A stretch of 64,000 nt of DNA, taken from the NCBI RefSeq assembly GCF_003369915.1, contig NW_022881603.1:5997249-6061248 (forward strand). The letters run 5' to 3'. The position numbers were made by a program, and so were the translations under genes. The notes beneath the pieces were generated by a model. That model was not told the DNA's origin, searched no databases, and saw nothing but the letters and a program-made list of their open reading frames with translations. Of the stretch, positions 10,880 to 22,728 are shown one piece after another (within the stretch, counting starts at the first letter, position 1; every line of letters begins with the position of its first letter). This DNA comes from Drosophila miranda. Taxonomy: Eukaryota; Arthropoda; Insecta; Diptera; Drosophilidae.

Positions 10880-11941
10880 TTATTTACTGTGACTATCAAC
10901 ATAAACTGTTGCATTATCTACGCCCAAGAACTGGTGTATACTTAATGTGGAGAGCATTTTCATCTGGCCCTGATAGAGAACATCAGCGATTATTTTCTCC
11001 GCATATATAGCTTGGGTGGCTTCCATGGAACGCAGCTTGTGGGCAATAATTTTTCCGAAATTCGAGAAGTGATCGTCGAGCTGGTGGTCGGCACTCTTGA
11101 GCGCCAACGAAAACAACCGCTCAAAGGCTATTGTAGATATATCCGCTCGAAACTTGGCTGCGGGCACCACGACTTTATTATCGTCGGATACTTGAGATGA
11201 TAGGGAAGAAGAGCGCTTTCGACTTATTTTGTTCGGTTTTTGTTGGATGGCGGCCTGGACTGGCCTGGCCTGCTCGGAATCTATTTGTTTGGGAATATCG
11301 GGTAGGGATTTTCTTCGTTCCCTGCTGTCGGACGATGTCATGACAATTTCCACCTCCTTGATAGTAGCCCCTGAGGGATGGTTGTTGTTGGCATTGACTG
11401 TTTGAATACTGATAATAGGGTCAGCAGTGCATGCAGCAGATGCATCCTCGAATAAATATTCGGTTGCACAGTATTTGGGTGATAACTTTTGATTATCCGC
11501 TTTTTGTGGCTTTGGCAGACTCTCGGCATCGGATAGTTCTTCACAGATTTCCGACGGGATTAAAGTTACAGTGCTCTCGGAATATTGTTGCTGCAGCGGG
11601 GGGTTATCGTGACGCTTTGTCTTTTTATCAGGAATTTCTTCGTCTTTTAGGAACATAAGCGACTCAAAATATCGCCGCTTGGGACAGTAGGGCTCAAATT
11701 TCTCGCCTTTTTTTTTAATTTCATTACATTTTCTTAATTGATGACGAAATGCACACCGCAGATTGTTTATCTTTTGCTTTGTTCTTTCCACATTGTACAT
11801 CTCTCCATGCTTAGTCGCCACTTCTATTAGCTTCATGTAAGCCTCCTGTCGTTTGCTCCTGTTTCTGAAGTCCACGGAATCCGCTTTCCATAAGCACGGA
11901 TTCACTTTGTATTCCTCTATGAAATCGTCAATAAAATCCAT
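10880..11941 (-). CDS. MADF-BESS domain DNA-binding protein
   Basis: A single-exon 353-residue protein. Residues ~5-95 form a MADF (Myb/SANT-like) domain: FIDDFIEEYKVNPCLW, then a basic NNLRCAFRHQLRKC helix, then the aromatic YFESLMFLKDE end. The middle (100-265) is low-complexity with Ser/Lys-rich possible nuclear signals (ISRKRSSSLSS). A BESS interaction motif lies near the C-terminus (~285-325, HQLDDHFSNFGKIIAHKL). Drosophila has dozens of such proteins, which act as sequence-specific transcription regulators and bind partners through BESS. It converges on the OS-D gene. The frame is intact. I do not assign a specific gene name. Confidence 0.88.
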   Translation of the reverse strand: MDFIDDFIEEYKVNPCLWKADSVDFRNRSKRQEAYMKLIEVATKHGEMYNVERTKQKINNLRCAFRHQLRKCNEIKKKGEKFEPYCPKRRYFESLMFLKDEEIPDKKTKRHDNPPLQQQYSESTVTLIPSEICEELSDAESLPKPQKADNQKLSPKYCATEYLFEDASAACTADPIISIQTVNANNNHPSGATIKEVEIVMTSSDSRERRKSLPDIPKQIDSEQARPVQAAIQQKPNKISRKRSSSLSSQVSDDNKVVVPAAKFRADISTIAFERLFSLALKSADHQLDDHFSNFGKIIAHKLRSMEATQAIYAEKIIADVLYQGQMKMLSTLSIHQFLGVDNATVYVDSHSK

Positions 11942-12560
11942 TTTTGTTTACGAAAACAGCATTCAACTTAGGCCAAAATGTATGTTTGTATATGTATATG
12001 CTGTATGTGTGCCAACACAACGTCAAAAAATAAATTGGAGCAAAAAGAAATGAAACATAACAATCGGTATCACTAATACCCTGTGCACACTGAGCACATC
12101 CTCGGAGAACGGTGGGATTTTTGGACAGATGTGAAACACCGATTCACACTGGCATCCAACATCCCCTATCCGTCAAAAAGCACCTGATGAGCATTAGAAG
12201 GAGCAGCAGAAATGAGAGGAGGAGCACGAAGGAGAAAACAAAATTCCAAGCCACGCTGCTTCAAATTTTGTTATAAAATAGTGTGGGTTGTCGTCGTCAG
12301 AAATTTATTTTCGCGCGAGCGAAGCGATTGTGCTGGTTGCTTGCTAGAAAAATTCCCAATTTATTCATTATAAGCTGTTTTTTTCCCCGTAGATGGGCAC
12401 TGTGAGGAAAGGCAATAAATAAAATATTCGTTTAATTTCATTTATTTATAATGCACAGATATTTTAAATTCTATTAATCTTGCGATACATCGATTTCAAT
12501 TATAAAAGGAGTATTTTAGGATTCGATATTTCTGGTATTTAATAGCCTTACTTTTCTACT
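11942..12560. other. MADF-BESS / HSPC300 intergenic region
   Basis: About 620 bp holding the divergent 5' regions of two genes. No coding frame is apparent. The segment 12060-12230 is purine-rich and non-coding. Confidence 0.4.
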
Positions 12561-12571
12561 TGGTCACACTG
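12561..12571 (+). promoter_or_regulatory. Core promoter Motif 1 (M1BP-type) of HSPC300
   Basis: TGGTCACACTG matches the Drosophila Motif 1 consensus (yGGTCACACTr) in the gene's orientation. It lies 57 bp upstream of the HSPC300 ATG. Motif 1 is typical of broadly expressed genes, which fits a cytoskeletal housekeeping subunit. Confidence 0.7.
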
Positions 12572-12627
12572 TCACATTCACACCCACATTCAAGAAATTA
12601 AGAAAATAAACATTTTAAGATATAAAA

Positions 12628-14965
12628 ATGAGTGGTGCTCACAGAGAGGCGATTCAGAAGCAAATTCATCAGGATTGGGCGAATAGGGAATACATTGAAG
12701 TCATAACAGCCAGCATTAAACGTATTACGGACTTTTTAAACTCATTTGGTAAGAAAGCATAGCCGAGTATATAGCACGTACATACATACATGTGAGGGAG
12801 TGTGTCACATCTGCCGATATGTAAATGCATAAATACACAGGGCCGGCTTTAGGTCTGATGATTTTGTTATTATATGCGATACTCAAAATGATTGGATTTG
12901 TGTAACGACTAGAAGAAAGCTTTTCCGACCCCATAAAGTATATATATTATTGCTCAGCGTCTGTTCGCCCGTCTTGTTTGACGCCTAGATCTCACAGACT
13001 ATAAGAGCTAGACCCACAAATGACAGAAATCTGTGGCATCCACAATTTTTAAGATGTGAGAAAATCAAAAAATCAGAGAATGACCATTGACGAATCTATA
13101 TCAGATCAGATGATTATTGTAACCAAAAGGAACAAATAAATTTGCAGTGGCTACGCAACGCCCTACACGTCCAAAACATTTTTGTATACCTAGTATAAAA
13201 GAGAGATATTGGAGAACTTTTAAGGTCGGTTAATTGTTGAAACTGTTTATACAGATGCAATCAATTTATTTCCGATTCCCTTTCAGGTATGAGGGCGGTA
13301 CGCAACTCACAATCACAAGCCCGAAATTTGACATCAAAAACCATTCTTGCGATTGTGAGCAAGGACAGAAATCGTCTTAAAAGTTGCATAGATTTTCATG
13401 ATGTTTAAATCAATCAACTGCTTAAATCTTTCCTTCACAAAAGCGAGAGCCGTACCAACCAGATAAATTAAATAATCAGTTCAGCATTGATCCTCTGGTG
13501 TGAAGTTTGTAGACTCATCCTGACTTTTGTGTTCAAAAATGCACTTTTTGGACATCAGGATCTTTTGAATCGGAGCCTAAAATCTCCATCAGAGCTTAAT
13601 AAACTTATTTCGCTTCATATTTAATGGTTTTCACCGTGCCCAGTCTGCTTTTCCAACGATTTGTGCAAAATCCACACGGCCAAATGCGGCTCTCGGGTTT
13701 AGGACCCTATTTTGGAATTCTTAGTTATTTCTTTTCATGTTACAGCCTTATGCCTTGTCCAAGCAATTTTGAATCCTAGAAAATGCTCTTTGATGCTCAC
13801 GTTGTTATCGTAGATCGCGAAATATCGCGCTTCTTATATAATTTTCTGTATTTTGGCTAAAACGTCGTTTGCCAGAAGATATATCAATTTCCCTTGAATC
13901 ATTTTACCACAATAATGGTCGTTTAATGGTCGAACTCACCAAACATCTCCACTAGACCGAAGAAATTTCCCGTATTCTGCGTGAAAAGATTGTCTGATGA
14001 GTCACAAAATGATAGATTGTGTATAGCGAGAAACGTAGCTATCATAATAAGACTTTCTAGAAAGCGCTTCCAATTATGTGTTTTGTCATTCAGAAACTTT
14101 TGTTGTTGAAGATTTCTGGCCATCGAGGTGGATCAGGCGAAATTTCAATGTTACCAGAAACATTTACACTCACATCATTCTAACAGATTGACAGATTATC
14201 AGGCGTTTCCAGCTGCAACTTTAGATTATCGGATATCAAATGGGAATCAATTTCGTCAGTTTTCCTATAAAGTACAAAGTTTCATCGATTAAAAATTCGA
14301 TTGATTCTACATTGGCTGCGAAGACGCTCCCTTTTGATCCTGAATTAAAAATTTGTATTTCAAACTCTTTTTCGGCTTTTTTTCCTATTCGTCGCACCGG
14401 AAAGATTCTTCATACAAACAATTTATTTATTCATATTTGTGTGTACGATTTGTGATTATAGGCTTAAAGAGTGTCATTGCCAGTAAGTGTACATATTTAC
14501 ACTTGTTATGAATTTTAAATGGACTCTACATATAACGTGCGAATTAGGCGTAGTTTGCACGTTGTCTGTCCGAAATCAGGTGCTGATTTCGTATTATTAT
14601 CCGGTAGCTGTTATGTGCTTACAAATGAATGATGCTCACGATAAACTCTTCCGGATGTTCAGAGTTTTTTTGACTCACGAGTCTATAGTCTATATATATA
14701 TATACATCTATAGCGTTCTCGAAATGATAATCTTTCTACATATATTGTAAGCTATGATTTATCCTTCTGCTATTTTATGTGATTTTTTAATTAATTGGTC
14801 TAAAATTGTCAGATTTCGTTAAACAAGACTCATATGTAACTTTTTGTCTTTTCAGATATGTCCTGTCGGTCTCGATTGGCAGTACTCAACGAAAAACTAA
14901 CGATCCTAGAGCGGCGCATAGACTATTTGGAAGCCTGTGTAGCTCAAGGGGAAACATTAACGTAA
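12628..14965 (+). CDS. HSPC300: HSPC300/BRK1, SCAR/WAVE complex subunit, two exons
   Basis: Exon 1 is 12628-12748 (ends TTTG|GTAAG). Exon 2 is 14856-14965 (after TTTTCAG). The product is 76 residues, starting [20 protein letters not shown] and continuing as one long helix with leucine heptads ([20 protein letters not shown]). This is the whole of the BRK1/HSPC300 protein, the smallest subunit of the pentameric WAVE regulatory complex that controls Arp2/3 actin nucleation. Length and sequence match the highly conserved family. The ~2.1 kb intron is unusual and contains a decayed Helitron-like copy and hAT transposase remnants. Splice sites are canonical, so the gene looks functional. Confidence 0.95.
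12866..13175 (-). mobile_element. Decayed Helitron/DINE-1-like fragment in the HSPC300 intron
   Basis: It aligns by eye to the minus orientation of the ISY-like family: GCGATACTCAAAATG, CCGACCCCATAAAGTATAT, CTATAAGAGCTAGA and the terminal GGCTACGCAACGCCC. It is shorter and much more diverged than the other copies, with only a trace of the GTCY-type microsatellite. Confidence 0.75.
13400..14123 (-). pseudogene. hAT-type (DUF4371) transposase remnant
   Basis: The minus strand holds a 66-codon frame (13923-14123) whose [20 protein letters not shown] ... [16 protein letters not shown] matches the DUF4371 region of hAT/ZMYM-like transposases. In other frames further along there are AKIQKII, ARYFAI and [10 protein letters not shown], also characteristic of that domain. 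Several stops and frameshifts interrupt it. I cannot place terminal inverted repeats, so the limits are approximate. It lies inside the HSPC300 intron, antisense to the gene. Confidence 0.6.
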
Positions 14966-15364
14966 ATTCAACCCAAGCTATGTTCTAACATTTATATTAA
15001 GCTTTGTACATTTATAAGACAATTAAAAATAATGATAAACCCCTAGCTGTTGCATATATTTTCTGAATAATTTTTTTTTTATGTATTACCAATTTCCATG
15101 ACATACAAAACCATTGTTATCGCGTTGGACGTTCTTTGAAGACTTTCCTTCCATGCTGTTTCTTCCTTTCACGGTTGAGTGGACGGACAAGCGATCGGAT
15201 TCGTTTCACTGCCCCTCCATCAAACTATATAATATATATATTATTCGGAATACGTCAGAGACTCGACACGCACGCAATGCAATGCCCGAATAGTCGTAGC
15301 TCTGTTGCCTTGGCTGTTGCCAAAGATGACGGGAAGTATCATTTGTATATTGTCATATCGATAC
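14966..15364. other. HSPC300 3' region
   Basis: It contains a plausible 3' UTR with ATTAAA-like signals near 15020. I see no gene. Confidence 0.35.
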
Positions 15365-15906
15365 TGTCTTTGGCTTTAATAGAACACATTCTAAGTGGGC
15401 TATTATAGTCCATATAATACACCTACGTAATACCATTCGCTGATTTGTCAAAATGTACTGCTCTTAGCCAACCTTCGAAATCCCCTAATGATGTGATAGA
15501 CAAAGCCTTATGTACAAAATGAATCTCTTTATTCAACGTAAAATCGAAATATATAAAATTTTGATGAGCAGATAGATATATAATAACAGATAACAACAAT
15601 TATAGATTTTTTGGCAATCGAATTATGTAGATCAATGTCTTTGGCTTTAATAGAACACATTCTAAGTGGGCTATTATAGTCCATATAATACACCTACGTA
15701 ATACCATTCGCTGATTTGTCAAAATGTACTGCTCTTAGCCAACCTTCGAAATCCCCTAATGATGTGATAGACAAAGCCTTATGTACAAAATGAATCTCTT
15801 TATTCAACGTACAATCGAAATATATAAAATTTTGATGAGCAGATAGATATATAATAACAGATAACAACAATTATAGATTTTTTGGCAATCGAATTATGTA
15901 GATCAA
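15365..15906. repeat. 271-bp tandem duplication at the Phk-3 3' end
   Basis: Two adjacent direct copies, 15365-15635 and 15636-15906, both starting TGTCTTTGGCTTTAATAG and ending GTAGATCAA. I see only about one mismatch (GTAAAATCG against GTACAATCG). The inner copy abuts the Phk-3 stop codon, so the unit is essentially Phk-3 3' UTR and downstream sequence. Confidence 0.9.
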
Positions 15907-15911
15907 TAGAA

Positions 15912-16292
15912 TTAGATCTTGATTCCGGCATTCGTTGCCTGTGCACGGTAACGCTTGATGAAAATATCCTCGGGATCGAACTTGGTTTGGAGCTGCTTCC
16001 ACTCCTCCGGCTTGTTGTCGATAATGAACCGAATGACTTTGTCAGTGTTGGACCTTTGCCTTTCACTGCACTTGCTGCACTCTGTTTTCAAGGCGTCCGG
16101 CAGGGACTTTTTCAGCTCCCGTCCCTCGGGTGTGCATTTGCCAGTCTCAATCAGACATTTGAAATAGTTTGTGAAGAGTCGATCCGATTTCAAAATTTCG
16201 TCCACATCAAGGTTATCATATTTGGTGGTATATTTTTCTTCGGCGGCAACCAGCACCACTCCGAGGAGCAACAGCGTGAGTAGCATTTTCAT
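15912..16292 (-). CDS. Phk-3: Pherokine 3, OS-D/chemosensory-protein family
   Basis: A 126-residue single-exon secreted protein. The signal peptide MKMLLTLLLLGVVLVAAEE is followed by the conserved YTTKYDNLDVDEIL motif and the four OS-D cysteines, C-x6-C (FKCLIETGKC) and C-x2-C (CSKC). This matches Drosophila Phk-3/CSP proteins, which bind hydrophobic ligands in haemolymph and tissue and are linked to infection and metamorphosis. The frame is intact. The 3' UTR lies in the tandem duplication, so either copy could supply the poly(A) site. Its relative at 10.1 kb makes this a small dispersed family cluster. Confidence 0.93.
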   Translation of the reverse strand: MKMLLTLLLLGVVLVAAEEKYTTKYDNLDVDEILKSDRLFTNYFKCLIETGKCTPEGRELKKSLPDALKTECSKCSERQRSNTDKVIRFIIDNKPEEWKQLQTKFDPEDIFIKRYRAQATNAGIKI

Positions 16293-16356
16293 TTTGAAAG
16301 GGAGCTGCGAAAAAAGTACAATGAAATTTTTTTTAGCAGTCGTGGATTGGCACTTT

Positions 16357-16366
16357 TGGTCACACT
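16357..16366 (+). promoter_or_regulatory. Motif 1-like site upstream of Phk-3
   Basis: TGGTCACACT, about 65 bp upstream of the Phk-3 start codon but oriented opposite to the gene. It may be a promoter element, a divergent promoter, or coincidence. Confidence 0.4.
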
Positions 16367-17595
16367 CTACAGCTCAAATACTCAGTATATGCATATATGT
16401 TTTGGTAACAAACCAGTTTAAAGTCTAACACAATCTTGGGGCTTGAGTCAATGAAATCGCTTTCAATCTGATTATTGATACAAATGTATCTGAGTGGGAC
16501 TGCATAAAGCACTACTTATGACTGCCTGATTCAGATGCCCTACGCGATGCCTACAGATGCCTAAACGCGATTCACATTAATTACTAGACTAGCAAAAACA
16601 GGTTCAGCCTCTGCCGAATCGGCTTTGAATAAATTAGATATGCAATCAGCAGCACTAAATGTAAAAATATTAGCTATCTTACAGTGGAGAGCGACAAGTT
16701 AACGACGAACGACAGGTAGATGCGTAGCAATGCAACAGCTTGAACTAACTGACAAACTGTGTCTATGAAGTTCGCTTTTATACCTAGCTACGATTGAACT
16801 TCAGGTGTAATATATACGTACAGACATCGATTTGTAAGCGTGTAGTAAGGCTGTACAGAGACCAGAGACTTAGGATTGTATATACTTTAGACTTTGAAGC
16901 ACAAATTGCTATTGCTAAAAAGTCAACCCGGTGATTAGTCAATCGTCGTTATAACTTTATATAATGTGTATGCGGATAGTTAAACATGCTTAATTTGATT
17001 TTAATATTAAGCAGGTGACATACGAAGCTATTCTACGAACTATCAAATCGTCGAGTTTGTACTAAATGACTTTAAAACGAATGAACCACTTCAGACTCAA
17101 AGTGCTTTGTGGATACTCAACGTATAACGTGTAAAAGCAATAAAATTAATGACCTTTCCCAGTCTGTTACACACGTTTAAGCAAGGAATATTTTTGTTGT
17201 GCTTCCCAACATAAATCCCTGCAAACAATTTCAGGAACCCATATGTTCTGCTCCTTCAAGCACTTGTATGTCCTTGGATATTCCAGAACCGTGCTCGAAT
17301 CGTAAGTATTCTCCGAATTTGAAGTTTGTCTTTTATCAATTCAACGAAAAATTGTATACATATATTTATTAATTGTGTTTTATTGTAGTTACAAATATTG
17401 AAATGTAAAAAGTAGCAAACACTTATACAATTTGGAAATCTGTACAAGGAAAGTAGCTGTAGACCTTTTTCAAATGATTAGTTTTGTCCTGTTATGATCT
17501 CTAGGTGTATCATAAACTTTAGACCTAAATTTTGTGTGTTTCAAAGTAAAATGTCAGGAGGCAGTTGCAGTTCGTAATCATGTTTTTGGAACAAA
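16367..17595. other. Phk-3 / Adk2 intergenic region
   Basis: About 1.2 kb of AT-rich sequence without a convincing coding frame or repeat. Likely Phk-3 upstream and Adk2 downstream DNA. Confidence 0.4.
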
Positions 17596-18723
<1,128 letters not shown>

Positions 18724-18786
18724 CGTTTGATTTATTTACAAAACTATTTACTTAAGTCTTAACTCAAAATATACTCGTATACTCGG

Positions 18787-18797
18787 CAGTGTGACCG
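18787..18797 (-). promoter_or_regulatory. Core promoter Motif 1 of Adk2
   Basis: On the minus strand this reads CGGTCACACTG, a full match to Motif 1 in the gene's orientation, ~64 bp upstream of the Adk2 ATG. Confidence 0.7.
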
Positions 18798-19412
18798 ACC
18801 GTTAGAAATATACCGAAACATAAAAAATCATTTAAAAAATTTACCGTAAATATACTGACGAATTCAAGGTCTATTTTACATATTCCTCGTTTTTGATCTT
18901 CCGTGAAATATTACTAGCTAGATAGAACATTTAGCCATGCCCACATAATTTCTATGTTGCCCGTGTATGGAATGGGCAACATTGTGTATGGAATTAGTTT
19001 CATTGTTGTCAAAAGGTAAAAGAGGTGCGCTCCAAATACAAATTATTTGAATGTGAATGTCAAGGATTTAAATGTTGTCACCCGGGCCATTACCGATTCA
19101 AAAAATACGACGAACTCGTCAATTTTGATCTTTCGTCGAATATTCCCAGCTATATAGAACATTTTGCAATGCCCATATAATATTATCCGATTAGTGGCCT
19201 ATTTTAAACACCATTTTATTGGTAAATTGATTGTAAATTCTTCTTGTAGGTCAATGACATCTTTGCTGCAGCAATATGTTTTGCAATGCATTTTTATGTT
19301 TTGAAGAACATTTTTGACGGTTTTTTATTGCTCAAAAGATACGGAAGTTTATATTACCGCAGGGCTGCATTACACATTTATGAACAAAGTCACACGAACC
19401 ACCCTATTATAC
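18798..19412. repeat. Intergenic region with a diverged direct repeat
   Basis: No gene is seen. Two ~110-bp stretches (about 18850-18960 and 19100-19190) share CGACGAA, TTTTGATCTT, GAATATT, CTA.ATAGAACATTT and ATGCCCA.ATAAT in the same order, so they are diverged direct repeats of unknown origin. Confidence 0.5.
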
Positions 19413-20010
19413 CACTAACCATACAGTATATAGATGTGCCAGTTCATACAACGAAAGCGTCACACACTGGCTAGCGCGTTCAGTACCCCAGAGTGACGTC
19501 ATCATGAGAGAGAGAGAGCGCAGAGAGAACATCGTTGCATGTGCTAGTACACACGCAATATGTTTCGACAAAAATATGTGATTGTATGCTTTTTCAGATT
19601 TTTTGAACTCTCTCAGGTCTGGTTCTGTTTTGCCACCAGCATGTTTTAGTGTATGGGATCATATGTAATTACATACATATATGAACATTCTTAAGGCATA
19701 TCCTCTATTTATAGAAAGAAATATATATATTTATGCAAATTTATTTAAGTATACGTATATATATTTTTTCTTATATTGTATATTTACATACATCATTGTT
19801 TTAGTTATAATAAACAAAAAAGTCGAGAACCGACGGCGTTTGCATAAATTTTTATAATTTATAATAAACCTGCTTAAAATAAGGAAATAAATGTGTAATT
19901 ATATTATTGTAATATTTTATATTTTGTGGTATAAATCAAACAAATAACAGCTTTTATTTCAGTGTACCATACCCCCACCCCCTGCCCATTCTTCATTTAT
20001 TTTGTGGCGG

Positions 20011-21467
20011 CCTAGAAGATGGCGCTAATCTCCATGGTACCTAAGCCAGAAAAACAACACACAGAAGTCGATGGCTACAGACCAATTAGCCTGCTCTCAG
20101 CGCTAGGGAAGATGGCGGAAAGAATGATACTGAACCGCATCATGCAGCTTGAACCTGTAAAGAAAAGAATTCCAAAGTGGCAGTTTGGATTTAGACAAGG
20201 TCACGGCACGCCAGAACAACTTCATCGAGTGGTCAACTTCGCGCTTGATGCAATGGAGCAAAAAATGTATTCGGTAGCTGTGTTTATGGACATTCAACAA
20301 GCGTTTGACAGGGTGTGGCATGATGGCCTCCTCTTTAAGCTGAGAAACATATTGCCGCCGCAGCTATTCCAGCTGGTGAGTAGCTTTCTAATGGACAGAA
20401 GTTTTAGAGTTGTTGTAAATGGAGCAAATTCATCGAAGCGCCCAATCTGTGCAGGCGTCCCACAAGGCAGCGTTCTTGGACCAACGTTATATACCCTATA
20501 TACAGCCGATATGCCTTCCTCAAGGGTAATAACTGGGTTGGACGAGGACGATGTGTTGATAGCAACCTACGCGGATGACACTGCAGTGCTGACCAGAAGT
20601 CCAAGCATAAATCTAGCTACGGAAGCTCTGCAACAATATGTGAGCAGCTTTGAGGTCTGGGCTCAGAAATGGAACATAGGCATCAACAGCAGCAAATGTG
20701 CTAATGTTACTTTTGCTACGAGAACACTTTCTTGCGGAGGCATTAATATGCTGGGCTCCACACTTACGCACAAGAGCTCGTACAAATACCTGGGTGTTGT
20801 ACTCGACAGGTCACTAAATTTCAAAACCCATACTACCATGGTTCGACAGTCTGTGATGGCGAAAGCGGGAAAGATGGCGTGGCTACTTGCACCAAGAAAT
20901 AAGCTATCGCTATAAGCTATATAAGCTATAAGCTATACAAGTCCATCCTCAGCCCCATATGGAAATACGCACTTCAAGTTTACGGCATCGCGTCAAAAAC
21001 CAACTTAAATAAAATTAGAGTTGCTCAGTCAAAAATTCTACGACGAATATGCAATGCTCCATGGTACATACGAAACAGCGACATCGAGAGGGACCTAAAG
21101 GTTCCCAAAGTGGGCGATGTTATACAATTACATGCAGCAAGGTACTTGCAACGACTTGGTGGTCACCCTAATGCGCTAGCCAGACGTCTAATTAACCCGC
21201 CAAGGAAAAGAAGACTCAAAAGGAGTCATCCCCTGGATCTCGCTACTAGATCCCTCCTATAACATCTCATTAACTTTTTGTAAATATTCTAAATAATGTA
21301 TGTACCTACTCCATATATGTAACATTAAGTTTAAGTATGTATCTCCTGTGATCAATTGTTTTTCCCCTTAAATGTAAAACTAGATTAAGTTGCCACGAAA
21401 GGTAGCAGTAAACTTGTTTACAATAAAATACAAATTTTCCACATGAAAAAAAAAAAAAAAAAATAAA
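20011..21467 (+). mobile_element. Jockey-clade non-LTR retrotransposon, 5'-truncated
   Basis: The insertion is bounded by a perfect 12-bp target duplication ATTTTGTGGCGG (19999-20010 and 21468-21479) and ends in an A-tract of ~18. It begins in mid reverse transcriptase, a typical 5' truncation. It lies inside the inverted-repeat element, so it is the younger insertion. Confidence 0.92.
20019..21262 (+). pseudogene. Jockey-type reverse transcriptase, C-terminal part
   Basis: A 298-codon frame with RT motifs YRPISLLSALGKM, FGFRQGHGTPEQLH, AVFMDIQQAFDRVWH, AGVPQGSVLGPTLY and the catalytic TYADDTAVL. It stops at ~20915 in a run of AAGCTATA units. The remaining C-terminus (LYKSILSPIWKYALQVYG ... 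RLINPPRKRRL) continues in another frame to 21262. The endonuclease and ORF1 are missing. Replication-dead. Confidence 0.9.
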
Positions 21468-22061
21468 ATTTTGTGGCGGTAGGTCAGTCCATCAAAAGAC
21501 TCAAAACAAGAACCAAACTCAAATGTCAGTTCTAGCGGCCAGCAATACTAAACACACACACGCAAAGTACGTGAGAACCCAGCAAACCAAACGCTCACAA
21601 ATGATATCGCATACGAGTCAACTGCGAGACTTAACCCGACAAAACGCTCGCATTCGGACCCGTATATGATAGAAATATGATACTTGTGTCGTTCAGTTTG
21701 TGGCATTGAAAGTATCATTTATGATAGCTCGCAAAGGAATCGCTTGCGAGCCTTTTGCGATATCATTTATGAGCCTTTTGCGATATCATTTGTGAGCTTT
21801 TGCGTTTTGCGACACAAAACCATATCGCTCGTACACAAGCTCGCTTGCGAGCTCGTTTGCGAGCATTTTGCGGAACTCTCGCAAAAGGCACATTAGTTGG
21901 TTTGCTGGGATTGCATGTGTACTAACACATGCAAAGATGTTCTCTCTGCGCTCTCTCTCTCATGATGACGTCACTCTGGGGTACTGAACGCGCTAGCCAG
22001 TGTGTGACGCTTTCGTTGTATGAACTGGCACATCTATATATTGTATGGTTAGTGATTATAC

Positions 22062-22728
22062 TCATTTTTAACTAAAAACTGAACTAAAATAAATTATCGA
22101 ATATTTTCTCAAATTAATGTTTCTATCAGGTAGGCTCACGCGCATGTTACAAGCCCAGTCTTGCTAACGTTTCGATAACCAAATCGGACTGCGCCAGCTG
22201 TTTGAATGAAAACGAATGGTGCTGTTGCCCTGACCAATTATTTCTGACCCAAATTTGAGGTTGGGTCACACAAAATTATTTATAGAAAAGTCACAAGCTA
22301 AATGTTGCCTGCTAATGTTGTCAAATTTGTGTTAATGCATCAATAATTCATAATAAGATTCGTTTTGTTATATAAAAAGCCGTTTACTTTTCATTTCGTC
22401 GAGGAAAGTGTTTTTATTAATTTATATGATTTCAAAAAAAATCGGACTTTTGTGAAATTGAAGGAGCCTGGCTGCATGTGTGAGGAAACAACTGTACTTT
22501 TTTTCTATATACGAGAAGAGCTTTGACAGCTGCAAAGAATTTCATAACCTTTTTGTCCCTTGTAACCTTTGAAAATGGAACAGATATTTTTGACGATCCA
22601 CTTATTTTTAAAAATATGATATTATATTGCTAAAAAAACAACGTGAAAATTTAAAAAATCAAGTCCTTTCTCTTTTTTTTTAATTAATGAAACTAAAAAA
22701 TTGACTTTGATTTATAAGTGTTAATTGG
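22062..22728. other. Spacer between two transposons
   Basis: AT-rich, no gene seen. The final TTGG (22725-22728) is the left target duplication of the Ty3/gypsy element. Confidence 0.4.

Larger units (their letters stand above)
19413..22054. mobile_element. DNA element with long terminal inverted repeats, unclassified
   Basis: About 150 bp at the left end (19413-19562) is repeated in inverted orientation at the right end (~21908-22054) with few differences. The tips read CACTAACCATAC and GTATGGTTAGTG. Flanks are ATTATAC on both sides (19406-19412 and 22055-22061), a 7-bp target duplication. The arms carry a (GA)n tract and TGACGTCA. The inner right part has repeated TTGCGAGC/TTTTGCGATATCATTT units. 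Removing the nested LINE leaves ~1.2 kb without transposase, so it is non-autonomous. The superfamily is unclear: the tips look CACTA- or P/hAT-like but the duplication length does not decide it. Confidence 0.8.
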
